A DNA stretch of 64,000 nucleotides, taken from NCBI RefSeq assembly GCF_000517025.1, contig NZ_KI912095.1, positions 126,604 to 190,603 of the forward strand, read 5' to 3'. How positions within the stretch are numbered: the stretch's first letter is position 1; each line of letters begins with the position of its first letter. Made by a program: the position numbers and the translations under genes. This DNA comes from Halonatronum saccharophilum DSM 13868 (GTDB lineage: Bacteria > Bacillota > Halanaerobiia > Halobacteroidales > Halobacteroidaceae). The notes under the pieces are model-generated. The model did not search any database and was not told the origin of the DNA. It saw only the letters and a list, made by a program, of their open reading frames with translations. This document shows, piece after piece, positions 34,685 to 42,968 of this stretch.

Positions 34685-37642
34685 ATGGAGTCTTTGGGGG
34701 GAAAAACAATAATTGATTTATTTGAAGAACAAGTTCAAAAAACTCCAGATAGAATAGCTTTAATCTATAAAGAAGACAGTTTAAGTTATAGGGAATTGAA
34801 TAAAAAAGCAAAAAAGGTAGCTATAAATCTTAGAAAGCATCAGGTTAAACCAAATGATATTGTAGCTATAATGATAGATAGATCTATAGATATGATTATC
34901 TCTATTTTAGGGGTATTAAAGTCAGGGGCAGCTTATTTACCAATTGATATTAATTACCCTAAGGAGAGAAAAGATTATATTTTTGCTGATAGTAGGGCCA
35001 AAGTTTTGTTGACAGAGAGTAATTTAAAGCAGGAAATAGATTTTAAAGGACAAGTAATCAAGGTTGATAAAATTGCTCAACAATCTTTAATAGATTCAAA
35101 GCTAGATAAAGTTAATAGCCCTTCAGATTTGGCATATATAATTTATACTTCTGGAACAACTGGACAACCTAAAGGGGTTATGATAGAGCATCATAGTGTG
35201 ATTAATTTAGTGCAGAATTTTAAAAATAAAGTATATGATAGATATAATCAGCCTTTGAAGGTAGGATTTTTATCTCCTTATGTCTTTGATGCATCAATAA
35301 AGCAGATTTTTCCTTGTTTATTATTGGGGCATACGTTAGTCATTGTTCCCGAAAGTGCTAGATTAGATGGGAATAAATTAATAGATTATTACAATCAACA
35401 TAAAGTAGATATTTCTGATGGAACTCCTACTCATTTATCTATCTTATTTGAAGTGCTCTCTAATAATAAAGATCAAAATATATCTATTCAACATTTTATT
35501 ATTGGAGGAGAAGCTTTATCAATTAACTTAGTAGAAGATATTTTTGCTACAGTAGATAATTTTAATTTGATAATTACAAATGTTTATGGTCCAACTGAAT
35601 GTTGTGATGTAAGCACTTTGTTTTCTATCGACTCCAATATTATAGATGATTTAGAAGATATTCCAATTGGATTTCCTTTGCAAAATGTTAATGTTTATAT
35701 TGTAGACCAGAATTTAAAGGAAGTAGCTCAAGGAGAATATGGGGAAATTATTATAGGAGGGCTAGGGTTAGCACGAGGCTATTTAAATAAAGCGACTTTA
35801 ACACAAGAGAAGTTTATAGAATCTACTTTTAAAACAGGAGAAAGAATATATAAAACAGGAGATCAAGGAAGAATTTTAAAAGATGGTAGTTTAGAGTTTA
35901 AAGGACGATTAGATCATCAGGTTAAAATTAGAGGATTTAGAATAGAATTAGGAGAAATAGAAAAAAATTTACTAGAGCATAAATCTATTAAAGAGGCAGT
36001 TGTAACTGATATTAAACAGGATAAACAAGAAAAGTATTTATGTGGATATATTGTTACAAAAAAATCTTTAAATATTGAAGAGATTAGAAGATATTTAACA
36101 AAGAAATTACCTGACTATATGATTCCGCAGTACTTTGTATTTTTAGATAAAATTCCCGTAACTAATAATGGTAAGTTGAAAAGGAAAAAATTACCTAAAC
36201 CTGATACAAAGGCAGTGCTTACTACAAATTATGTTAGTCCTCGTAATAGTGTAGAAAAGAAGTTAGTTGAGATATGGCAAGACATATTGGGCGTAGAAGA
36301 GATAGGAATAGAAGATGATTTTTTTGTTTTAGGTGGTACTTCTTTAAAAGCTATTAAGATTTTGGTACAGGCTAACAAATATCAAATTCCTATTTCAGTT
36401 AAAGATATTTTAGAAAATAAGACAGTTAAAAATATTATTGATAAAATACCACAAGGAAAATTAGAGATACTTAAAAGTAAAGCAGAGGTAGCTGCTACAG
36501 CCTTAAAAGAAAGAGATAATAGAGTTTATAATAAAAAATTTAAGCCAGATAGTTATTATGAACCTTATTATGGGTGTATAGCAGGGGCTTTATTAGAAAA
36601 ATTAAAGTATGAAAATGATCTTTCTATCAAAAAACATTTTGTTCCAATCGGTCTAAAGAATGCAATTTTAAATTATGGCTTTGTAAATGATTCAACATTA
36701 GCTAATGAATTAATTTATAGGGAATTACCATCAGAAAAGATTATGGAGTTAGGATCTATTTTAGATTATTTAGATATTAGAATGGATAAAGTTTCCTTTT
36801 CTTCTTTAGAAGAAGGGTTAAAGTATTGTGAACAAGAATTGAGTAAAGATAAATTAGTCTTAGCTTTAGGTGCTACTTATTATCTTAATTATACTCCAGA
36901 TTATAAATTAGATGAAGAAGAATTTGCAAAGAATTTTAACGTTTTTGGTAATGATGAAATAGCTATTTTTCAAGATAATGAGATTCACAATCATGCTTTT
37001 TTAGTAGTTGACAATATTGATAATCAATACCTTGTTTATGATGTAACTTATGATTATTTTGGTGCAATTTCAGCAAGTGATTTTAAGAAATCCTTTAGTG
37101 GGAATAAAGAGATTAACTTTATAGATAAATATTTTCCACACAAAAAAGATATCCCTTATCAAATAATCAATGTAGATACAACTAATTTAAAAAAATATAA
37201 AATGGAAGATATCGGAAGGTATATTTTACAGCAACATATTGATTTATACTTATCTGCTAAAGAAAAAGAGGTGCAAGGACCTACTAATAAGTTTAGCTTT
37301 TATTTTGGATTAAGGGTATTTAAAGAAATAGCAAATAAAATAGATAAGTGTATAAATTATGAAAAAAATTATGATCAAATTAAAACACTATTATTATCTG
37401 CTTTAAATTCTTGGCATTTTAAGTATGATTATATAGTAAAGTTTTTATTAGATTATTCTGAATATCAGCAGATACCTAAAGATATCATAGATAACTTGAT
37501 ACAATGTCAAAAAAAGTTCGAGATTTTACAGCCAAATAACAAAGTAACTAAAGAATATCTTAGTAAAGTTAATAAAGAATTACTTAACATATATAATGAA
37601 CAAAAGGAATTATTTAAAGAGTTAAAGTATATTATCAAATAA
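34685..37642 (+). CDS. Adenylation-thiolation protein with C-terminal BtrH/C39-like cysteine acyltransferase domain
   Basis: The 985 residues form three parts. Residues ~1-505 are an NRPS adenylation domain: A3 YTSGTTGQPKGVMIEH, A5 NVYGPTECC, A8 GRLDHQVKIRGFRIELGEIE and A10 NGKLKRKKLP. Residues ~520-590 are a carrier domain with phosphopantetheine site S553 in LGGTSLKA. Residues ~605-985 resemble BtrH_N/C39-like folds, with a candidate triad C631 (YYGCIAGALL), H770 (NHAFLVVD) and D786 (YLVYDVTYD). By-eye alignment to GrsA gives the pocket D-A-K-D-I-G-V-D-V-K, similar to glutamate codes. There is no condensation or thioesterase domain. The likely role is to activate an amino acid and pass it, via the cysteine, to an amine acceptor. 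The RBS is AGGAGG. Confidence 0.85.
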   Translation: MESLGGKTIIDLFEEQVQKTPDRIALIYKEDSLSYRELNKKAKKVAINLRKHQVKPNDIVAIMIDRSIDMIISILGVLKSGAAYLPIDINYPKERKDYIFADSRAKVLLTESNLKQEIDFKGQVIKVDKIAQQSLIDSKLDKVNSPSDLAYIIYTSGTTGQPKGVMIEHHSVINLVQNFKNKVYDRYNQPLKVGFLSPYVFDASIKQIFPCLLLGHTLVIVPESARLDGNKLIDYYNQHKVDISDGTPTHLSILFEVLSNNKDQNISIQHFIIGGEALSINLVEDIFATVDNFNLIITNVYGPTECCDVSTLFSIDSNIIDDLEDIPIGFPLQNVNVYIVDQNLKEVAQGEYGEIIIGGLGLARGYLNKATLTQEKFIESTFKTGERIYKTGDQGRILKDGSLEFKGRLDHQVKIRGFRIELGEIEKNLLEHKSIKEAVVTDIKQDKQEKYLCGYIVTKKSLNIEEIRRYLTKKLPDYMIPQYFVFLDKIPVTNNGKLKRKKLPKPDTKAVLTTNYVSPRNSVEKKLVEIWQDILGVEEIGIEDDFFVLGGTSLKAIKILVQANKYQIPISVKDILENKTVKNIIDKIPQGKLEILKSKAEVAATALKERDNRVYNKKFKPDSYYEPYYGCIAGALLEKLKYENDLSIKKHFVPIGLKNAILNYGFVNDSTLANELIYRELPSEKIMELGSILDYLDIRMDKVSFSSLEEGLKYCEQELSKDKLVLALGATYYLNYTPDYKLDEEEFAKNFNVFGNDEIAIFQDNEIHNHAFLVVDNIDNQYLVYDVTYDYFGAISASDFKKSFSGNKEINFIDKYFPHKKDIPYQIINVDTTNLKKYKMEDIGRYILQQHIDLYLSAKEKEVQGPTNKFSFYFGLRVFKEIANKIDKCINYEKNYDQIKTLLLSALNSWHFKYDYIVKFLLDYSEYQQIPKDIIDNLIQCQKKFEILQPNNKVTKEYLSKVNKELLNIYNEQKELFKELKYIIK

Positions 37643-37655
37643 AGGAGGAAGTTAG

Positions 37656-38819
37656 ATGAAAAAGGGAGAGTCTGATCCATTTAATAAAATTATAAATAGA
37701 GTTTATAATAAGAGCTTTAAACCAGATATATCTTATGAATCACATTATGGTTGTGTAGCAGGAGCTTTATTAGAAAAGTTAAAATATGAACATAATCTTT
37801 CTATTAAAAAACATTTTATCCCAATTGGTCTAAAGAATGCAATTTTAAATTATGGCTTTGTAAATGATTCAACAATAGCTGATGAATTAACTTATAGAGA
37901 GTTAATGTCCGAAAATATTATGGAGTTAGGATCTATATTAGATTATTTAAATATTAGAATGGATACAGTTGTATTTTCTTCTTTAGAAGAAGGGTTAAAG
38001 TATTGTAAGCAAGAATTAAGTGAAGGTAGAGTAGTTTTGGCTTTGGGTACTACTTATTATCTTGATTATACCCCAGATTATAAATTAGATAAAGAAGAAT
38101 TTGAAAAGAATATTAATTTTTTTGGTAATGATGAAATAGCTATTTCTGAAAATAAAGAGGGTAATAATCATGCTTTTTTAGTTATTGACATCATTAATGA
38201 TAAATATCTTGTTTATGACGCAAGTTATGATTATTTTGGTAAAATTTCAGCAAGTGATTTTAAGAAATGCTTTAGTGGAAATAAAGAGGTTGACTTTATA
38301 GATGAATATTTTCCACATAAAAAAGATGTTCCTTATCAAATAATCAATGTGGATACAACTAATTTAAAAAGGTGTGGAATGAAGGAGCTTGGGAGGTATA
38401 TTTTACAGGAAAACATTGATGTATACTTATCTGCTAAAGAAAAAGAGGTGCAAGGACCTACTAATAAATTTAGCTTTTATTTTGGATTAAGGGTATTTAA
38501 AGAAATAGCAAATAAGATAGATAAGTATATAGATTATCAAGAAAATTATGATCAACTCAAAATACTATTATCATCTGCGTTAAATTCTTGGCATTTTAAG
38601 TATAAATATCTAGTAAGTTTTTTATTAGATTATTCTAAATATCAGCAAATACCTAAAGATATTATTAATGCTTTTGTGGAGTGTCAAGAAAAGTTTGAGA
38701 TTTTACAGCCAAATAATAAAATTACCAAACAATATCTTAGTAAAGTTAATAAAGAATTACTAAATATATATAATGAACAGAGGGAATTATTTGAAGAGTT
38801 AAAATCACTTATTAAATAA
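37656..38819 (+). CDS. Free-standing BtrH/C39-like cysteine acyltransferase (duplicate of the upstream C-terminal domain)
   Basis: The 387 residues align end to end with residues ~607-985 of the preceding protein, at roughly three quarters identity by eye. The candidate catalytic residues are kept: C33 (HYGCVAGALL), H172 (NNHAFLVID) and D188 (KYLVYDASYD). Long DNA blocks are also near-identical, so the tandem duplication is recent. It starts 13 nt after the upstream stop, with AAAGGAGG. A second acyltransferase without an A-T module could use the same carrier to modify another acceptor or site. Family assignment to BtrH_N-like proteins is tentative; a C39-like peptidase is the alternative. 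Confidence 0.78.
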   Translation: MKKGESDPFNKIINRVYNKSFKPDISYESHYGCVAGALLEKLKYEHNLSIKKHFIPIGLKNAILNYGFVNDSTIADELTYRELMSENIMELGSILDYLNIRMDTVVFSSLEEGLKYCKQELSEGRVVLALGTTYYLDYTPDYKLDKEEFEKNINFFGNDEIAISENKEGNNHAFLVIDIINDKYLVYDASYDYFGKISASDFKKCFSGNKEVDFIDEYFPHKKDVPYQIINVDTTNLKRCGMKELGRYILQENIDVYLSAKEKEVQGPTNKFSFYFGLRVFKEIANKIDKYIDYQENYDQLKILLSSALNSWHFKYKYLVSFLLDYSKYQQIPKDIINAFVECQEKFEILQPNNKITKQYLSKVNKELLNIYNEQRELFEELKSLIK

Positions 38820-38832
38820 AGGGGGAGTTAAG

Positions 38833-39894
38833 ATGAAAAAGGTAGCGTTTTATCCATTTAATAAAATTACAAGAGGATTAATTAAATTTAGTGATTTATT
38901 AGACTTTGAAATAGCTTCAGTAGTAGATTTTGGATTTTATAAAGAAGAAGGATTTAGAGAAGGAGATGAGTACTTTGAAGATATCTGTATCACAGCCTCT
39001 TTAACAAAAGCTTTAGCAGATGTAGATACCCTTATCTTAAATGGAGAAGGTGTTTCTATGGAGGGAATGAAGGATTTTTATGCAACTGGAGGATTAAAAG
39101 AGAAGTGGAAAGAACTAATTAAATTTGCTGACCAAAAGGGAATCGAAATAATTAATATCCATAAAGTAGAAGATGAAGAATTAAGAATGTGGCTACAAGA
39201 AAAAGATATTGCCATTAATAATTATGATAAAAGCAGGGAGTATATTCAAAAATATATAACAGAAGCTGAAAAATTAGATGTTGCTGATAAGATAACAAAG
39301 ATAGGAATTTATGCTACAAGAGGTTGTATTGGCAAATTTACTACTCAAATGACTTTATTAAGGTCTTTAAAAGAAGCTAATGAGAAGGTTGGAGCAATTA
39401 TTACAGAACCAACATCATATTTATTTAATCAATATGATGGAGATTATTTAAGATTAAACGTTAAAGGTCACCCCCTTGATGCTATTCAATATATGTCAGC
39501 AACAGCTAAGTATGCAGAAAAGGATGGTAAGGAATATTTATTATTTTCTGATCAACAAAGTTTAACTGGGAATGTAGAAACACTTAATATGGTATTATAT
39601 AAGGTTGGTATGTTAAAAGAATTTAATCCAGACATTATATTATTAATTGTAGGATATGACGATGATGATGTAATTGAAGAATGTTTAAATGTTTTGCAGG
39701 TGTATTCTGATACCAAGAAACCTTTAGCTTTAATGTTACCAGATTGTGTACAGGTTAAGTATGGACAATATAAAAAGAAGAGCCCTAAAGAGATTGAAGA
39801 GAGAAAAAAAGAATTAAAGGAGAAGTTTGCTATAGAAAATATAGAATTAATAAAAGATATTGATAATATTAGAGATTTAATTACTAATCAATAG
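38833..39894 (+). CDS. DUF1611-like P-loop protein
   Basis: The 353-residue protein has an N-terminal domain (~1-150) and a C-terminal nucleotide-binding domain with a Walker-A-like GCIGKFTTQMTLLRSL at ~170-185 and a YLLFSDQQSLTGN segment at the place where DUF1611 proteins carry EGQGSL. DUF1611 includes DgcN, reported to acetylate D-glutamate, which would fit a glutamate-activating neighbour; this link is speculative. It starts 14 nt after the acyltransferase gene with AAAGGGGG, so it belongs to the same operon. It may be an ATP-dependent tailoring enzyme. The identification is moderate. Confidence 0.55.
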   Translation: MKKVAFYPFNKITRGLIKFSDLLDFEIASVVDFGFYKEEGFREGDEYFEDICITASLTKALADVDTLILNGEGVSMEGMKDFYATGGLKEKWKELIKFADQKGIEIINIHKVEDEELRMWLQEKDIAINNYDKSREYIQKYITEAEKLDVADKITKIGIYATRGCIGKFTTQMTLLRSLKEANEKVGAIITEPTSYLFNQYDGDYLRLNVKGHPLDAIQYMSATAKYAEKDGKEYLLFSDQQSLTGNVETLNMVLYKVGMLKEFNPDIILLIVGYDDDDVIEECLNVLQVYSDTKKPLALMLPDCVQVKYGQYKKKSPKEIEERKKELKEKFAIENIELIKDIDNIRDLITNQ

Positions 39895-39918
39895 ATAATT
39901 AAAAAGAGAGGTTTTAAA

Positions 39919-41262
39919 GTGATGACATCTAAGATAGAGAAAAAACAGAAAAATAATAGTCAATCTATTAAGAAGATAAATTATAAGCAAAACTTTATAT
40001 TAATGATTTTAGGGAGATTGGTATCACAATTAGGTACTTCTATATTCTCCTTTGCTTTAAGTCTTTATGTACTAGATCTTACTGGATCAGCAGGTGCTTT
40101 TTCAATGGTATTAAGTTTTTCAATTATTCCTAATGTGATATTAAATATCTTTGGTGGAGTATTTGTAGATAGAAATAATAAAAAGAAAATCATTGTGGGT
40201 GCTGATATTTTAAGTGGTATTTTTGTATTAGTCTTTATGTCAATTTTTTATTTAAATGATAAAAATATTATCATTCTAATAATTTGTAATATGTTATTAG
40301 CATCTATACAATGTATTTTTAACCTTGCTATGAATGCCTCAATTTCAAATATAGTAAAAAAAGAACAGGTTCCAAAGTTGAATTCTGTATTTACTGCTAC
40401 AGGATCTATTATTAATATCATTGGACCTATCTTAGGCGCTATTGCTTATACCGTATTAGGAATGAATGTTATTTTTTGGCTTAATAGTATTTCTTTTATT
40501 CTTTCTGGTATTTCTGAGTTATTTATTACTTTCATTCAAAAGAAGAATAGTGGAGAGGTTAGTACTATAGAACAAAATTACCTTAATGATTTTAAAAAGA
40601 TATTAATATATTTAAAGAAAGCTAAAACAGTTAGGTTTTTACTTATATTTAATAGTACTATTTTATTAATCTTTAGTCCGATGTGGGCTGTAGTGGTTCC
40701 CTACATTACTTATAATGTCATTAACGTATCAGAAATACAACTTTCAATTGTGAAAGGTTCTTTAGCTGCAGGAGCTGTTATTGGTTCAGTTATTATATCC
40801 TATATTTCTGCAGAAACTACTACTAAATTATTAAAAAGAATATTTACTTTAGTAAGTATACAAGCTGTTTTTATTATTTTATTAGTTATACCTAATTTAT
40901 TTCTTGATTATGATCCATCTAAATGGATTACTACCTTAGCCTTTAGTTTATTATTAAGTGTTAATGGAGTTATTACTGTGGTTTGTGCAGTTCCATTAAA
41001 TAGTTATTTTCAAATAACTGTTCCAGAAGGTTTAAGAGGTAAATTTTTTGGGGTTATGAGTACGACAACATCTTTAGCTGCTGTAGTAGGGATGTGGATT
41101 TATGGTGCTTTTTTAGAAACAATGGATTGGTATAAAATAATTGTTTTTTCAGGAGTAATTGTTTTAACTGCAATGTTATACTTGATACATAATCAACAAA
41201 GTGATGAATTAGAATTAAAGTATCAAGAGCAGGAAATTGAGAGTCAAGGTGGGTTGTTATAG
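39919..41262 (+). CDS. MFS transporter, probable product exporter
   Basis: The 447-residue protein has about 12 membrane-spanning helices and a charged cytoplasmic N-terminus. The family loop FVDRNNKKKIIVGAD (GxxxDRxxRrk type) between helices 2 and 3 and the overall look match the MFS_3/EntS-like efflux branch. The start is either GTG 39919 or ATG 39922; AGAGAGG lies 7 or 10 nt upstream. It is last in the five-gene unit that starts at 32347 and is followed by a strong terminator. By position it is likely to export the product made by the A-T-acyltransferase proteins. Confidence 0.88.
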   Translation: MMTSKIEKKQKNNSQSIKKINYKQNFILMILGRLVSQLGTSIFSFALSLYVLDLTGSAGAFSMVLSFSIIPNVILNIFGGVFVDRNNKKKIIVGADILSGIFVLVFMSIFYLNDKNIIILIICNMLLASIQCIFNLAMNASISNIVKKEQVPKLNSVFTATGSIINIIGPILGAIAYTVLGMNVIFWLNSISFILSGISELFITFIQKKNSGEVSTIEQNYLNDFKKILIYLKKAKTVRFLLIFNSTILLIFSPMWAVVVPYITYNVINVSEIQLSIVKGSLAAGAVIGSVIISYISAETTTKLLKRIFTLVSIQAVFIILLVIPNLFLDYDPSKWITTLAFSLLLSVNGVITVVCAVPLNSYFQITVPEGLRGKFFGVMSTTTSLAAVVGMWIYGAFLETMDWYKIIVFSGVIVLTAMLYLIHNQQSDELELKYQEQEIESQGGLL

Positions 41263-41264
41263 AT

Positions 41265-41308
41265 AAAAAAAGCGAGCTACAGTTTTAAAACTGTAGCTCG
41301 CTTTTTTT
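41265..41308. terminator. 44-bp perfect palindrome closing the five-gene operon
   Basis: A7-GCGAGCTACAGTTTT and its exact complement form two 22-bp arms ending in T7, a textbook intrinsic terminator usable from both sides. Confidence 0.92.
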
Positions 41309-41430
41309 ATTTGAGCAGTATAATTAAGTCTTCTATATATTTTTGTTTGTTTATAGTTTTGCTTATATATATTGTAAATTATAGATATTTTTAAAATTTT
41401 AATCTAATAAAAAAATTTTTGTTGATAATA

Positions 41431-41492
41431 TTGACAATTGAAATATATTGGATATAATATGACTATAAGGTCATATGACTACTAAGTCATAT
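41431..41492 (+). promoter_or_regulatory. Promoter with two overlapping TetR-type palindromic operators
   Basis: TTGACA (41431-41436), 16 nt, TATAAT (41453-41458). Directly over and after the -10 box lie two 20-bp palindromes: ATATGAC-N6-GTCATAT (41457-41476) and ATATGACT-N4-AGTCATAT (41473-41492), sharing four bases. The TetR gene starts 24 nt downstream, so autoregulation is likely. Confidence 0.8.
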
Positions 41493-41515
41493 AGATAATT
41501 TAAGGGGGAATAAAG

Positions 41516-42166
41516 ATGCCAAAGGAAACATTCTTTAATTTACCAGAGGAGAAGCGAAGAAGAATAATTGATGCTGCAATTAATGAGTTTGCTAATTATT
41601 CCTTTTATAAATCAAGTATTAATCGTATTGTGGAGAGGGCCCAGATAGCTAAAGGAAGTTTTTATCAGTATTTTTCGGGGAAGAAGGATTTATATAAGCA
41701 TATAATAGATCTTGTTGGAGAAAGAAAATTAGATTATTTTGGTGATTTTATAAATAATCTAGACAGCCTTGAATTCTTTCAACTTTTAAGAGAACTTTAT
41801 GTTAGAGGAATTAAATTTACTAAGGAAAATCCTAAATTCCAAGCTATAGGAGAGAACTTTATCAAGACAGAGAATGAGGCTTTAAAAAGAGAGATCTATG
41901 GAGAGGCAAGTAAGAGGAGTGATGATTTTTTTGAGAAGATATTAGTTATGGGCAGAGAGAAAGGGGATATAAACCCTAATCTAGATTTGAAATTGACCTC
42001 TTTTCTCTTAACAAAATTAAATTTTGCTATATCAGATTATCTTTTTGAGAATATAGATAGAGAGGGTGAGGTTAGTATGGAGGATATCTATGATGAGTTA
42101 TTACCATTAGTTGATAAATTTATATATATTCTAGAGAATGGAATAGGGATAAGGGATAAGGGATAA
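41516..42166 (+). CDS. TetR-family regulator of the downstream envelope operon
   Basis: The 216-residue protein has the TetR N-terminal helix-turn-helix (RRIIDAAINEFANYSFYKSSINRIVERAQIA then GSFYQYF) and a helical ligand-binding domain. It sits upstream of an ABC/FtsX/LolA-like operon and directly behind tandem palindromes that could be its operators. RBS is AAGGGGG. The last codons lie inside a 7-bp tandem repeat (GGGATAA), so the C-terminal residues (GIRDKG) and the stop position depend on repeat sequence. Confidence 0.92.
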   Translation: MPKETFFNLPEEKRRRIIDAAINEFANYSFYKSSINRIVERAQIAKGSFYQYFSGKKDLYKHIIDLVGERKLDYFGDFINNLDSLEFFQLLRELYVRGIKFTKENPKFQAIGENFIKTENEALKREIYGEASKRSDDFFEKILVMGREKGDINPNLDLKLTSFLLTKLNFAISDYLFENIDREGEVSMEDIYDELLPLVDKFIYILENGIGIRDKG

Positions 42167-42191
42167 GGGATAAGGGATAAGGGATAAGGGA
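42146..42191 (+). repeat. Heptanucleotide tandem repeat (GGGATAA)6
   Basis: Six exact copies of GGGATAA occupy 42146-42187, followed by GGGA. The first three copies overlap the 3' end of the TetR gene, whose TAA stop is inside the third copy. The unit length is not a multiple of three. The 86 nt from here to the ABC gene show no other element. Confidence 0.95.
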
Positions 42192-42277
42192 ATATTGGTA
42201 TTTTAATAACAATGTTATGTTTTATTCAATATTCTTTATGTACTGTTAATTGATTTTAAAATAAGGGGGTATGGATA

Positions 42278-42967
42278 ATGTCATTATTAGAACTTACAGA
42301 GGTAAAGAAGATTTATAGACAGGGAGAGATTGAGGTAGAGGCTTTGAGAGGGGTTGATTTGACGGTAGATAAGGGTGAATTCACTACAGTCTTTGGCCCG
42401 TCTGGTTCTGGGAAGACTACTTTATTGAATTTAATCGGGGCTTTAGATAAGCCCAGCAGTGGTACAGTAGTAATAAATGGTGAGAGTATTGGAGAGATGG
42501 ACAAGAATGGTTTGGCTATATTACGTAGGTACCATATAGGCTTTATATTTCAAAGCTATAACTTAATTCCCGTACTTACAGCTTATGAGAATGTAGAGTT
42601 TGCTTTAAAGATTGCCAAAGGAAATGAGGGAGAAGAGACAAAGGAGAAAGTTACAAAAATATTAGAACAGGTTGGCTTAGGTAATATGTTAGATAGAAGG
42701 CCCAATGAGCTCTCTGGTGGACAGAAGCAGAGAGTAGCAATAGCTAGGGCTTTGGTTAAAGAACCCAAACTTGTTTTGGCTGATGAGCCTACGGCAAATC
42801 TTGATTCTAAGACCAGTAAAGAGGTATTAGAGTTAATGCTTAAGATGAATCAAGAATTAGATACTACTTTTATTTTTTCTACTCATGATTCAATGGTAAT
42901 GGAATATGCTAGTCGTTTACTTGAAATTCGTGATGGTCAGATTTCTCGTGAAGAGAGGAGGGAGTAA
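42278..42967 (+). CDS. ABC transporter ATPase, LolD/MacB type
   Basis: This 229-residue ATPase powers two FtsX-type permeases encoded next to it. Walker A GPSGSGKTTLLN, Q-loop FIFQSYNLIPVLTAYENV (typical of the LolD/FtsE/MacB group), signature LSGGQKQRVAIARAL and Walker B LVLADEPTANLD are all present. The start is ATG 42278 after AAGGGGG. In a diderm cell this transporter type extracts lipoproteins or drives efflux from the periplasm; it does not usually move substrates through the inner membrane. Confidence 0.94.
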   Translation: MSLLELTEVKKIYRQGEIEVEALRGVDLTVDKGEFTTVFGPSGSGKTTLLNLIGALDKPSSGTVVINGESIGEMDKNGLAILRRYHIGFIFQSYNLIPVLTAYENVEFALKIAKGNEGEETKEKVTKILEQVGLGNMLDRRPNELSGGQKQRVAIARALVKEPKLVLADEPTANLDSKTSKEVLELMLKMNQELDTTFIFSTHDSMVMEYASRLLEIRDGQISREERRE

Positions 42968-42968
42968 T

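Noticed and set aside
42146..42191. GGGATAA repeats considered as telomere-like or replication iterons
   Set aside because: Only six short head-to-tail copies, no DnaA boxes or rep gene nearby; simple tandem repeat is sufficient.
42906..42968. Upstream extension of permease 1 into the ATPase gene
   Set aside because: The extra 21 residues overlap conserved ATPase codons; GGAGGGAG points to ATG 42969.
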